DNA of 64,000 nt from positions 62,001 to 126,000 of the forward strand of contig JAGCXC010000046.1 of NCBI GenBank assembly GCA_017961515.1. Direction: 5' to 3'. The notes beneath the pieces were generated by a model. It ran no database searches and had not been told where the DNA came from. It saw nothing but the letters and a program-made list of their open reading frames with translations. A program made the translations under genes and the position numbers. Origin of the DNA: Clostridiales bacterium. Lineage in GTDB: Bacteria; Bacillota; Clostridia; Acetivibrionales; RGIG10202. Positions 45,610 to 54,662 of this stretch are shown here, one piece after another (the stretch's first letter is position 1; each line of letters starts with the position of its first letter).

Positions 45610-45643
45610 CACTTAAATTAACACCTGGTATAACTTTTAAGTG
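45610..45643 (+). promoter_or_regulatory. Hairpin between the RBS and start of the chitinase gene
   Basis: CACTTAAA (45610-45617) pairs perfectly with TTTAAGTG (45636-45643). A strong RBS, GGGAGGAAGG, lies directly before it, but the usable start codons lie within or after the right arm. The hairpin may bring RBS and start together, or regulate access. Confidence 0.45.
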
Positions 45644-45655
45644 CCGAAAGTGAGT

Positions 45656-47161
45656 ATGAGATTATTTAAAAGATTTACCGTTGTTATGTTTATGGCATTA
45701 ATACTATGTATTAGTGCTGTGAGGGTTGATGCAAAGAATTGGGAAGAGGGTATTATGTATTTTGTAGGAGAATTTGTTACATATAACGATGTATCTTATA
45801 GGTGCAGGGCACAACATACTGCATGGACAGGAGCAAATTGGAATCCAGAGATTACTCCTTCATTATGGGAACGTGTTGATGGTAACGTGGTTGTTTTACA
45901 AGAATCTGAAAAATCTCATGAAGAGGAGTTAATGGAAGAAGAAAAAGAGAATGAAGGAGATGCAACACTTGATGAAAAGTCGGAGAATGAGGTAGAAACA
46001 GTAAATGATGAAAATAGTGCTGTCTTAGAATGGAAAGAGGGAGAGGCATATTCTTTAGGACAGATAGTTATGTATAACAATCTACTATACAAATGCATAG
46101 TAGATCATGTGGCATGGGTTGGTACAGCTTGGAATCCAGAAGCAACACCTACACTTTGGGTTGAATTGAATGATGAAATTCCTAATGCAGATTCTCAACA
46201 TAATGATGTAGCAGTAGAAGATGATGATATAATAGACGTAATAAATGAATCAGATACTGATAGTGATAAGGTATTAGCTGAATCAAAGGGTGATTGGAAA
46301 GATAAGGTATATGCTCCTTATGTTGATGTTATGCTTTGGCCAACACCAAGTATAAATGAATTTATGAAGGCTACAAATAACAAATATTATACATTAGCAT
46401 TTATATTAAGTAATGGAGGCAAGCCTGCATGGGGTGGAATAACACCATATAATGATGGATTTTATAAAGAAGAGATATCTAAAATAAGGCAAGGAGGAGG
46501 GGATGTCATAGTATCTTTTGGGGGAGCAAATGGGATAGAGCTTGCGTTAGAGATAACAGATGTGGCGAAATTACAAGCGGCATATCAGTCAGTTATAGAT
46601 GAATATCAATTAACGTGGGTGGATTTTGACATAGAGGGATTTGCTGTTTCGGACAAGGGGTCAGTGCAAAGAAGAAATCAAGCGATAGCAGGTTTGCAAA
46701 AAGATAATCCAAATTTAACAATAGCTTATTGTTTACCGGTAATGCCAGAAGGATTAACAGATAGCGGACTTTTTGTTTTAAAGGATGCAAAAGAAAAGGG
46801 AGTTAATATAGATGTTGTAAATATAATGACAATGGATTATGGCCCAACATATACAAATGACATGGGTAAGTATGCAATTGAGGCTTGTAAGAATACGGAG
46901 ATTCAAATACGTAAAATAGGACTTAACGCAAAATTGGGTAATACTCCAATGATAGGACAAAATGATGTGTCAGTGGAGACATTTACATTAGAGGATGCTA
47001 GAGAACTACTTGATTGGGCGAAGACAGAAGATGACGTAAGGTTATTATCAATGTGGTCAATAACAAGAGATAAGTCAAAAGGTACTGGTTTATACAATTG
47101 TACAATGATACAACAGGACGATTATGATTTTACTAATACATTTAAAGAATTTAATGCATGA
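45656..47161 (+). CDS. Secreted GH18 chitinase with two CBM5/12-like modules
   Basis: Signal peptide (about 1-26, ending VDA). Two chitin-binding modules follow, NWEEGIMYFVGEFVTYNDVS...AW.G..WNPE.TP.LW and EWKEGEAYSLGQIVMYNN... with the same end, joined by acidic linkers. The C-terminal GH18 domain has the catalytic motif VDFDIEG, with E327 as acid/base, plus MTMDYG and a closing LLSMWSITRD. About 501 residues from ATG 45656. GTG 45641 and GTG 45650 are possible starts. It hydrolyses beta-1,4-GlcNAc chains outside the cell. A strong terminator follows. Confidence 0.93.
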   Translation: MRLFKRFTVVMFMALILCISAVRVDAKNWEEGIMYFVGEFVTYNDVSYRCRAQHTAWTGANWNPEITPSLWERVDGNVVVLQESEKSHEEELMEEEKENEGDATLDEKSENEVETVNDENSAVLEWKEGEAYSLGQIVMYNNLLYKCIVDHVAWVGTAWNPEATPTLWVELNDEIPNADSQHNDVAVEDDDIIDVINESDTDSDKVLAESKGDWKDKVYAPYVDVMLWPTPSINEFMKATNNKYYTLAFILSNGGKPAWGGITPYNDGFYKEEISKIRQGGGDVIVSFGGANGIELALEITDVAKLQAAYQSVIDEYQLTWVDFDIEGFAVSDKGSVQRRNQAIAGLQKDNPNLTIAYCLPVMPEGLTDSGLFVLKDAKEKGVNIDVVNIMTMDYGPTYTNDMGKYAIEACKNTEIQIRKIGLNAKLGNTPMIGQNDVSVETFTLEDARELLDWAKTEDDVRLLSMWSITRDKSKGTGLYNCTMIQQDDYDFTNTFKEFNA

Positions 47162-47190
47162 AAAATATAAAAGTTTTTTAAAAGTTAAAA

Positions 47191-47225
47191 AAATCTCTCC
47201 TTTTAGACTAAGGAGGGATTTTTTT
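47191..47225 (+). terminator. Terminator of the chitinase gene
   Basis: 12-bp stem AAATCTCTCCTT/AAGGAGGGATTT with one wobble and seven T. Confidence 0.85.
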
Positions 47226-47310
47226 AGGATCAGATTCTCTAAAGAAATGTTTTTGCCGTATATTTACTGTAGCCTCCATCATAGAACTAATTTTACAGAG
47301 ATTCTAAATG

Positions 47311-47339
47311 TTGACAATATATAAAATATGTGATATTTT
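47311..47339 (+). promoter_or_regulatory. Promoter of the HNH-ankyrin gene
   Basis: TTGACA, 17 bases, TATTTT, 72 bases before ATG 47412. Confidence 0.6.
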
Positions 47340-47411
47340 AAACCATGGGCGTTTGAAAGATTTGCCTTTTTAGAATGGTAAGGTATTTATTTATGAAAGG
47401 TGTTGTGGAGA

Positions 47412-49415
47412 ATGGGAAAAGGTTATTTAGAGAAAAATATCGAGGCTGAGGTTGGTGATGAATTAAGAGACAATATAGATGAGTATTTAAATACAATGGA
47501 GGAAATAGGCAAAAGGAAACTTTTAGAAGAACAAGAAAGAAATATAAAAGATTTTTTGAATACTTATTCATATAAACGCATTATTAAGCCAGAAAGAGTT
47601 TACAGAAGGAATTGTTTTAATGCGACAAAGATTAAGATAATTGATGAATACAAAAAAAAGACAAAACAAGAATGGCCAATAGGTGCCACTGCGCATCATA
47701 TAATAGAACTAGAGATAGGTGGTCCCAATGAGTGGTGGAATATATACCCTTTAATGGAGGAGGAACATCTAGAATTAAATTCAACAACTATATATAGTAA
47801 AATATTTAGAGAGCCGTTAGAAAATTATAATGTTAAGAATCAGAAAAAGGGAAATAAAATATATGAAAGGATAGAAATTTTTTTAAGGGATGGTGAATTT
47901 GAAGATGCCAAGAATTGGTTGAAACGCAACAAAGATTATTTAATTGATGATTGTGGGTATCACCGTACAGATAAGTATGAAAGGTTAATGGAACGAGCAT
48001 TAAATTTGATTGATGGGTATGAGGATATGGTTTTATACTTGATCAATCAAGATAGAGATAGGAATATAGTAAAAAATATGGGCCAAGATATATTAGGTAA
48101 TGCGTTAATAAAAGGTAAAAAAATAGTAGTAAATGCAATATTGGATATGAAAGAATGTCCTAATATTAGTGAATATTATGGAAGTAGGACTATTTTTGAT
48201 CACGCGTGTACTAGCAAAGATACAAGGATAGTAAAAAGAATGATTCAAGAAAAGATGGCTACTTTTCTAGATATATCAACAGATGATAGGCGATCTGAAA
48301 TAATGGCTGATGAAGAAGTAACTCAAGAAATAAGGATGTTGTTGGAGGAGATTTTAGCAAATCCAGTTGAAGAAGAAATGAGAGATATCGATTTGCGAAT
48401 TAGGCGTGAACAAAAAAATCAAATAGAAGAGATATTAGAAATATTAAAAGTTGCTTGTGATAAAGATTATAACAGATTTAAGAGGTATTTTAAACAGCAA
48501 CTGCAAGCTCAAGAAGAGGAAGATTATTTTAAAAATAATTTTAACAAGGTGTTACAATTGGCAACAGAGGGGGTTTGTTTATATTTAGTTGAGAGTGGGT
48601 TGTTAGATAAAAGTGACTATATGAAGTTGCTAGAAAATGCTTGTAGGAAGGGCTATAACAAATTAGTTGATGAACTGTTGGACAGAATGGACAGTATAAA
48701 AACTGATTTTAGCAGGAGTAATAATATATTTGAACTTGCGTGTATGAGCAAGAATCCAGATATAGTGAAATCTTTTTTAAGAAAGAGACCTTATGAGATC
48801 AGTATTAATAATGAGAATTTAAAAAGTGTAATGCTTTGTGTAGATAGATATTATGGCAAAGATTTATGTAATTGCTTGAAATATTTAGTTTTGAATGAAG
48901 GGGATAAGAGAATAGGAGAGATAGAGGAGCAGATGGAAAGTACATATCGATACATAGAAAATGAAATAGCAAAAGGTATTTTAGATGTAAAAAGATTTAA
49001 AAATACGCTATGTAATAAGTTAAAACAATCATGTGAAGCTCCATATCCTGGTTTTGCTAAATATTTATGTGAGAGATTTAATTATGAATTTAATTTAATA
49101 GGAACGAAAGCAGATTATGATACAACAATAAGAGATGTGTTAGAAGGAGGAAAGAAGGATGATGAGGAAGAGAGAAAAAAGAGAGAGGATTTGATGTTGT
49201 TTTTAATCGATGAAGGGGCTGATCTTTCTGAAAAAAGAATTTTAATAGAGAAGGCAAGAGGAAAATACGATGCGGTAGTTGATAGGATTAATGCTAAGGA
49301 TAGAGAAAAAATAGAAAGAGTAACACTAAGAAGAAACAAAATAAATAAGTTTATTGATTCAGTTGAAAGAGGAATTGAAATTTTAGATAGGATGAAGAAA
49401 GGAAGAGATTTGTAA
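47412..49415 (+). CDS. HNH-nuclease-like protein with ankyrin-like repeats
   Basis: 667 residues. The N-terminal part (about 60-125) holds an HNH-type motif, ATAHHIIELEIGGPNEWWN followed by IYPL and EEEH (H95, H96, later Asn, H119), the layout of His-Me finger nucleases in toxins. The rest is helical with degenerate ankyrin-like units (TIFDHACTSKDTRIVKRMI, LLENACRKGYNKLVDELL, NIFELACMSKNPDIVKSFL, LMLFLIDEGADLS). No signal peptide. ATG 47412 follows AAAGGTG. Possible defence or toxin nuclease; no immunity gene was recognised next to it. Confidence 0.65.
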   Translation: MGKGYLEKNIEAEVGDELRDNIDEYLNTMEEIGKRKLLEEQERNIKDFLNTYSYKRIIKPERVYRRNCFNATKIKIIDEYKKKTKQEWPIGATAHHIIELEIGGPNEWWNIYPLMEEEHLELNSTTIYSKIFREPLENYNVKNQKKGNKIYERIEIFLRDGEFEDAKNWLKRNKDYLIDDCGYHRTDKYERLMERALNLIDGYEDMVLYLINQDRDRNIVKNMGQDILGNALIKGKKIVVNAILDMKECPNISEYYGSRTIFDHACTSKDTRIVKRMIQEKMATFLDISTDDRRSEIMADEEVTQEIRMLLEEILANPVEEEMRDIDLRIRREQKNQIEEILEILKVACDKDYNRFKRYFKQQLQAQEEEDYFKNNFNKVLQLATEGVCLYLVESGLLDKSDYMKLLENACRKGYNKLVDELLDRMDSIKTDFSRSNNIFELACMSKNPDIVKSFLRKRPYEISINNENLKSVMLCVDRYYGKDLCNCLKYLVLNEGDKRIGEIEEQMESTYRYIENEIAKGILDVKRFKNTLCNKLKQSCEAPYPGFAKYLCERFNYEFNLIGTKADYDTTIRDVLEGGKKDDEEERKKREDLMLFLIDEGADLSEKRILIEKARGKYDAVVDRINAKDREKIERVTLRRNKINKFIDSVERGIEILDRMKKGRDL

Positions 49416-49583
49416 GCTTTTTGTTATGGAGATTTCTTTTTAAGTGTTTTTGTAGGAAAGTGGGAATAAATATTAAAAGAACGGGAAAAAATTAGTTATA
49501 CAGAGGTACAAATAGTATAAAACCTGACTTTAGGGTATAATTATGTATCTTCGGTTAAAGAAATCAGTGTTTTAGGTAAGAGA

Positions 49584-49618
49584 TTAAGGCAATACGCTTT
49601 TGCTGTTTATTGCCTTAA
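49584..49618. terminator. Perfect hairpin between convergent genes
   Basis: TTAAGGCAATA/TATTGCCTTAA, 11 bp with a 13-base loop, between the HNH-ankyrin gene and the convergent glycosyltransferase gene. It lacks a clear T run. Confidence 0.45.
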
Positions 49619-49632
49619 AAAGTAAAGCTATA

Positions 49633-50565
49633 TTAGTCATCGTTGATGATATCTTTTATTATGTACAAAGGTCTATTTCTTGCTTCGTCGTATATGCGAG
49701 CTATATATTCTCCTATTATTCCCAAACACATAAGTATGACGCTATTTAAGATTAATGTGACTGGGATTATAAATAGGTATCCAGAAACATATTTGGTTGT
49801 AAAAAATTTCTTGTACATAAGGAATAAAAGGTAAGAAAAACTTCCTAAAAAAGATATAATACCAATATGGGTAGCAAATTTTAGAGGTTTAGTCGAGAAT
49901 GATATAATCCCGTCAAAGGCAAGTTTTAGCATTTTTCTTAATGGGTACTTAGTTATACCAATTTCCCTAGCATTTCGAACAAAGGGTACACAAGTTTGCT
50001 TAAAGCCCAACCAAGATATAATTCCACGTACGTACCTATTATGCTCAGGTAAGCGCTTAAGTTCTAATAACACAGTGCGATCTATTAGCCTAAAGTCACC
50101 TACATCTTTTGGTATATCAATATTAGTTTGGCTATTTAATAATCTATAAAAAAAGTGTGCGGTAAATTTTTTAAATAATGATTCACCAAGTCTTTTTTCG
50201 CGTTTGCCGTATACTACCATATATCCTTCTTTCCATTTTTCTATCATGTCTAACATAACTATAGGTGGATCTTGTAGGTCTGCATCAATTACAATGATAG
50301 CTAATCCTTTAGCGTGGTCCATTCCGGCAGTAATTGCAATCTGATGCCCAAAATTGCGAGAGAAATTTATGAGTTTTATGTGTTTGTCTTTTTTGCAGAT
50401 ATCGCTCAATATGTTTTCACTTTTATCTATACTGCCATCATTTATGAAGATTATTTCATAATGTTTGTTTGTTAAATTCATAACGCGTGTTAGTTCGGTG
50501 TAAGTCTTGATTATTAATTGTTCTTCATTAAACACAGGTACAACTACAGAATAAATTATGTCCAT
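49633..50565 (-). CDS. GT2 glycosyltransferase, GtrB/DPM1-like
   Basis: 310-residue membrane glycosyltransferase that transfers a sugar from a nucleotide donor to a polyprenyl phosphate. The N-terminal GT-A fold has YSVVVPVFNEEQLI, NDGSIDKSE and the metal motif DADLQDPP. VYGKREKRLGESLFKKF is typical of the GtrB/ArnC/DPMS group. Two C-terminal membrane helices (about 225-250 and 262-285) end the chain. ATG 50565 has the RBS AAAAGGAG; an upstream in-frame ATG lacks one. No flippase or polymer glycosyltransferase partner is adjacent. Confidence 0.9.
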   Translation of the reverse strand: MDIIYSVVVPVFNEEQLIIKTYTELTRVMNLTNKHYEIIFINDGSIDKSENILSDICKKDKHIKLINFSRNFGHQIAITAGMDHAKGLAIIVIDADLQDPPIVMLDMIEKWKEGYMVVYGKREKRLGESLFKKFTAHFFYRLLNSQTNIDIPKDVGDFRLIDRTVLLELKRLPEHNRYVRGIISWLGFKQTCVPFVRNAREIGITKYPLRKMLKLAFDGIISFSTKPLKFATHIGIISFLGSFSYLLFLMYKKFFTTKYVSGYLFIIPVTLILNSVILMCLGIIGEYIARIYDEARNRPLYIIKDIINDD

Positions 50566-50796
50566 AAGTATGCTCCTTTTGTATAATATACTGATATTAT
50601 ACAACAAAAATATATCTTAGTCAAAAGATGATATCGACTTCCAAGTTGTAAGGCGCAAGTTGGGGATAGTAATAATGTACTCGATATTATGTGCTAAAGA
50701 TTGATCTTAAAAATCTTAATTGACTATTTGGAAGTGGAGTTAATTTGTGATATAATTACAAAAGATGTAAATTTTATGTGAATGGAGAAAATGAAA

Positions 50797-53700
50797 ATGG
50801 CACTAAGGATAATATATGGAAGATCTGGATGTGGGAAAACGACATATTGTCTTAGGGAGATAAGGGATGTACTAGCAAAGAATTCATCAGATAAAATAAT
50901 TTTTTTAGTTCCGGAGCAATTTTCATTTGAAGCTCAAAAGGAACTTGTGAATAATTGCATCACCGGAGGAGTTATAAAAAGTGAAGTGTTAAGTTTTGAG
51001 AGATTATCTTATAGAGTGTTTAATGAAGAAAGAGGCAAAGTATATCCACATATACATCCGGCTGGCAAAGCTATTATAATATCTGGGATAATAGAGAAAA
51101 ATGCGAAGAAATTCAAAATATTTAATAAAGTGTACAATAAGCAAGGATTCATACAATCAATAATAGATTTAATATCTGAGTTTAAAAAATACAACGTAGG
51201 TCCTAGTGACTTAGAGAAATTGATAGAACAACTTCCATGTGGCGAGTTAAAGTCAAAGATTATTGAGATATATACCATATACAATAGCTTTGAAGAAAAT
51301 ATACGTGACAAATATAAAGATGCTGATGATGATGTTACGTGGGCAACTCAAATTCTTTGTGAATCAGAAATGTTAGATGATGTTAGTATATGGGTAGATG
51401 GATTTTGTGGATATACTAAGCAAGAGTATAATATGCTTGGTGTGCTAATGAAAAAAGCAAAGAATGTAAGTATTACATTTTGCATGGATAAATTGTGTAA
51501 TAAAGGTGAAGAAATAGATGATATAGATATATTTGCAAGAGTAAAACGGTCGTACAGGAACATAATAAAGATGGCAGAGGCTAATCAAATTCAGGTAGAG
51601 CAAATAATTCATCTAGATTTGCAGTATAAGTTTAAGGATAATGCTCCATTACGTTATTTGGAGCAAAATTATGGAGTGTATCCATGTGCTAAGTATGAGG
51701 CGACAATGAGTAATATATCAGTGAATATGTACGCAGATATGTATAAAGAGATATATGACGTAGCAAAAAAAATAATATATGCGTGTCAAAGCGGGAAGTA
51801 CAGATACAAAGACATAGCAATAGTGTCTAGAGATATGCACATGTACCAGAAAATAATAGAGGTAGTGTTTGGAGAAAATGAGATACCATATTTCATGGAT
51901 AAGAGAGTTGAGATGTCAGATAATAATTTGACAAGATTTATAACAGGAATAATCGAGATTTTTGCAGAGAATTGGTCGTACGAGAGTGTATTTAGGGTGT
52001 TAAGAATAGGTTTTTTTAATATAGATGTGGCGCAGGTTAATAAACTGGAAAATTATGTGTTATCGTGTGGCATCAGGGGGTCTATGTGGAAAGATAAAAA
52101 ACCTTGGAGTATGTTGCCATATTTCATGCCTAGAGAAAATGATGAAGAAAGGGAAAAAAAGTTATTAGATGAGATTAATGATATAAGAGATAAGGTAGTG
52201 GAGCCACTTACAAGATTTTGCGATAGTGGCAAAAAGACAGTGCGGGAGATTTGTGAAAATTTATATTATTTGTTGTGCGAGCTGGATGTACCACGTAAGA
52301 TACAAGATATTGTGAAGAGGTTTAATGATTGTGGACAATTAGAAAAAGGAAGTGAATATTCCCAAAGTTGGACTGTTTTGATGGATTGCTTTGATCATAT
52401 GGTGTTATTAAGAGGAGATGAAACTATAACATTTAGCAAATTTCTTAATTTATTTAAATTAAGTATAGGTGAGTATAGTTTGGGAGTGATTCCAATGGGA
52501 CAAGATCAAGTGTTTGTTGGTAGTGCAGAAAGATCAAAAAGTCATAATATAAAGATGATGTATTTAGTTGGAGTAAATGATGGAATTTTTCCTGCAAAAG
52601 GCCAGAATGAAGGAATTTTAAGTGATAAGGATAGAAATGTTTTAGAGGATAATAATGTAGTTATAGCTAAGGATACAAAAGTGCAGGCATTTGATGAACA
52701 ATTTTTGGTATATGAGACTATGCTTGTACCAAGTGAAGTATTGCATATAAGTTATGCAATAAAAGATACAAATGATAAATCGCTTAGGCCATCGATTATA
52801 ATATCTAGATTAAAGAAAATGTTTCCCAATATGATATGCACAAGTAATTTGGATAGTAAGATGCGAAGAAGTGATTTGGTAACGAAGTCTAAAATATTTA
52901 GCGAGTTAGTAAATCAATTAAAAAATAAAAGATATCATAGAGAATATGAAAAAGATTGGGATAATATATATAAGTGGTTTTCTGAAAATGAAGGCTGGAA
53001 GAAAAAATGTGAGTATATAAAATATGCACTAAGCTACAAAAACAAGGAAGAAAACTTAAGTACCCAAAAAGTTCATATGCTTTATGGCGAGAATTTAGTG
53101 GAGAGTGTATCAAGGCTTGAAAAATTTACTGCATGTCCATTTGGGTTTTACGTACAATATGGATTAGGAGCGAAAGAGAGAAAAGTATATAAATTAACGC
53201 CACCTGACGTAGGAACATTTTTACATGTAGTTATAGATGCTTTTTCAAAGGAGGTATCAGGAGGAGATATTACGTGGAGGACATTTGATTTAGAATGGTG
53301 TGAGAATAAAGTTTCAGAAATAATAGAAGACATGCTAGATAAAATGAAGGGTCAGGTTATACTAAGAAGTAAGAGATATGTAACTCTTATAAAAAGATTA
53401 AAGACAGTGATAACGAAAACAATTTGGCTTATTGCGGAAGGAATACGAAATAGTAGTTTTAATCCTCTAGGATATGAGGTGGGATTTGGCGACAATGAAA
53501 AATATCCACCAATAGAAATTACGTTGGATACAGGAGAGAAAGTTAAACTTACGGGAAGAATTGATAGGATAGATAAATTTGAGCAAGGAAGTAATATATA
53601 TATAAGAGTAATAGACTATAAGTCTGGGAATAAGAAGTTTTCACTAAATGATGTGTTCTACGGATTGCAAATACAACTTATGACGTATTTAGATGCAATA

Positions 53701-54198
53701 TGGGATATGAATGATAACATAAAGCCAGCAGGTGTTTTGTATTTAAAACTTGATGATCCTATAATAAAAGAATCAGCGGATACAAAAGATAGGGATATAG
53801 AAAAAAAGATATTAAAACAGCTTAAGATGAATGGGCTTATCGTGAAAGATAAAGATATAATACGTGAGATGGACAATAGCATAGATGGTACATCAATGTA
53901 TATTCCGGCTACAATAAAGAAAGATGGCGAGATTGGAGAGAAGACTTCTGGGGCAAGTTATAAGCAGTTTGATGCACTTAGGCGATATGTAAAGAAATTG
54001 CTAAAAAATTTGTGCGAACAGATAGTAAATGGGAACGTAGATATAAATCCATATAAACAAAAAAATAAAACCGCATGTGATTACTGTAAATTTTTGCCTA
54101 TATGTCAGATAGATAAAGAAAAAGTTAATTATAGAATAATACAAGATAAAAAAGATGTATGGAGTGCTATAGATGAACAAACAACAGTAGATAAGTAA
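50797..54198 (+). CDS. addB: AddB, helicase-exonuclease subunit B
   Basis: Subunit of the AddAB double-strand break resection enzyme, about 1,133 residues. Walker A is GRSGCGKT at 8-15. A helicase-like middle follows, and the C-terminal nuclease domain has LTGRIDRID and RVIDYKSGNKKFS. The iron-sulfur cluster cysteines are C780 (TACPFGFYVQYG) and C1094, C1097 and C1103 (CDYCKFLPIC). ATG 50797 fits the GGAG spacing best; ATGs at 50782 and 50791 are alternatives. addA normally follows directly, but here the next gene is ylxM. Confidence 0.95.
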   Translation: MALRIIYGRSGCGKTTYCLREIRDVLAKNSSDKIIFLVPEQFSFEAQKELVNNCITGGVIKSEVLSFERLSYRVFNEERGKVYPHIHPAGKAIIISGIIEKNAKKFKIFNKVYNKQGFIQSIIDLISEFKKYNVGPSDLEKLIEQLPCGELKSKIIEIYTIYNSFEENIRDKYKDADDDVTWATQILCESEMLDDVSIWVDGFCGYTKQEYNMLGVLMKKAKNVSITFCMDKLCNKGEEIDDIDIFARVKRSYRNIIKMAEANQIQVEQIIHLDLQYKFKDNAPLRYLEQNYGVYPCAKYEATMSNISVNMYADMYKEIYDVAKKIIYACQSGKYRYKDIAIVSRDMHMYQKIIEVVFGENEIPYFMDKRVEMSDNNLTRFITGIIEIFAENWSYESVFRVLRIGFFNIDVAQVNKLENYVLSCGIRGSMWKDKKPWSMLPYFMPRENDEEREKKLLDEINDIRDKVVEPLTRFCDSGKKTVREICENLYYLLCELDVPRKIQDIVKRFNDCGQLEKGSEYSQSWTVLMDCFDHMVLLRGDETITFSKFLNLFKLSIGEYSLGVIPMGQDQVFVGSAERSKSHNIKMMYLVGVNDGIFPAKGQNEGILSDKDRNVLEDNNVVIAKDTKVQAFDEQFLVYETMLVPSEVLHISYAIKDTNDKSLRPSIIISRLKKMFPNMICTSNLDSKMRRSDLVTKSKIFSELVNQLKNKRYHREYEKDWDNIYKWFSENEGWKKKCEYIKYALSYKNKEENLSTQKVHMLYGENLVESVSRLEKFTACPFGFYVQYGLGAKERKVYKLTPPDVGTFLHVVIDAFSKEVSGGDITWRTFDLEWCENKVSEIIEDMLDKMKGQVILRSKRYVTLIKRLKTVITKTIWLIAEGIRNSSFNPLGYEVGFGDNEKYPPIEITLDTGEKVKLTGRIDRIDKFEQGSNIYIRVIDYKSGNKKFSLNDVFYGLQIQLMTYLDAIWDMNDNIKPAGVLYLKLDDPIIKESADTKDRDIEKKILKQLKMNGLIVKDKDIIREMDNSIDGTSMYIPATIKKDGEIGEKTSGASYKQFDALRRYVKKLLKNLCEQIVNGNVDINPYKQKNKTACDYCKFLPICQIDKEKVNYRIIQDKKDVWSAIDEQTTVDK

Positions 54199-54225
54199 AT
54201 GTAAAAAAATTTTATAAAAAAACAC

Positions 54226-54271
54226 TTGACAAACAAAAGTACTTGACATAGAATTAGGTGTAAAGTAAATT
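54226..54271 (+). promoter_or_regulatory. Two staggered promoters for the ylxM-ffh operon
   Basis: First: TTGACA 54226, 17 bases, TAGAAT 54249. Second: TTGACA 54243, 17 bases, TAAATT 54266. The second -35 lies inside the first spacer, offset by 17 bases. Confidence 0.65.
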
Positions 54272-54291
54272 TAGACTACAGGTGATGAATA

Positions 54292-54642
54292 TTGGATGAT
54301 AGATTAAAAATAAGTTTATTATTAGAATTTTATGGGAATCTATTAACAAAAAAGCAATGTGAGATGCTTAGTCTGCATTATAATATGGATTATTCACTGG
54401 CGGAGATAGCGGATGAGTACCATATAACGAGACAAGGTGCATTTGATAATATACGTAGAGGAAGGCAGTCTTTACTTGAGCTAGAGGATAAGTTAAAGCT
54501 TTGTGGTAAGTTTGAGAATAACATAAAGGCTGCGAAGAGGGTGCTGGAGTACCTAGAAAAAATAGACAAAAGTAAGTTAGATGATGTTAGTGTAGAGTAT
54601 CTAGATAAAATTGCCAAGGAAGTTACGAAGCTTTCGGAATAG
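54292..54642 (+). CDS. ylxM: YlxM-family helix-turn-helix protein
   Basis: 116-residue DNA-binding-like protein with a sigma-70 region-4 type helix-turn-helix (LTKKQCEMLSLHYNMDYSL, then EIADEYHITRQGAFDNI). It is the usual upstream partner of ffh and is thought to modulate the signal recognition particle GTPase. It starts with TTG 54292 after AGGTGATG. A coiled-coil-like tail follows. ffh begins 20 bases later. Confidence 0.92.
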   Translation: MDDRLKISLLLEFYGNLLTKKQCEMLSLHYNMDYSLAEIADEYHITRQGAFDNIRRGRQSLLELEDKLKLCGKFENNIKAAKRVLEYLEKIDKSKLDDVSVEYLDKIAKEVTKLSE

Positions 54643-54662
54643 AAGTAGGAGGGAGTTAATTT

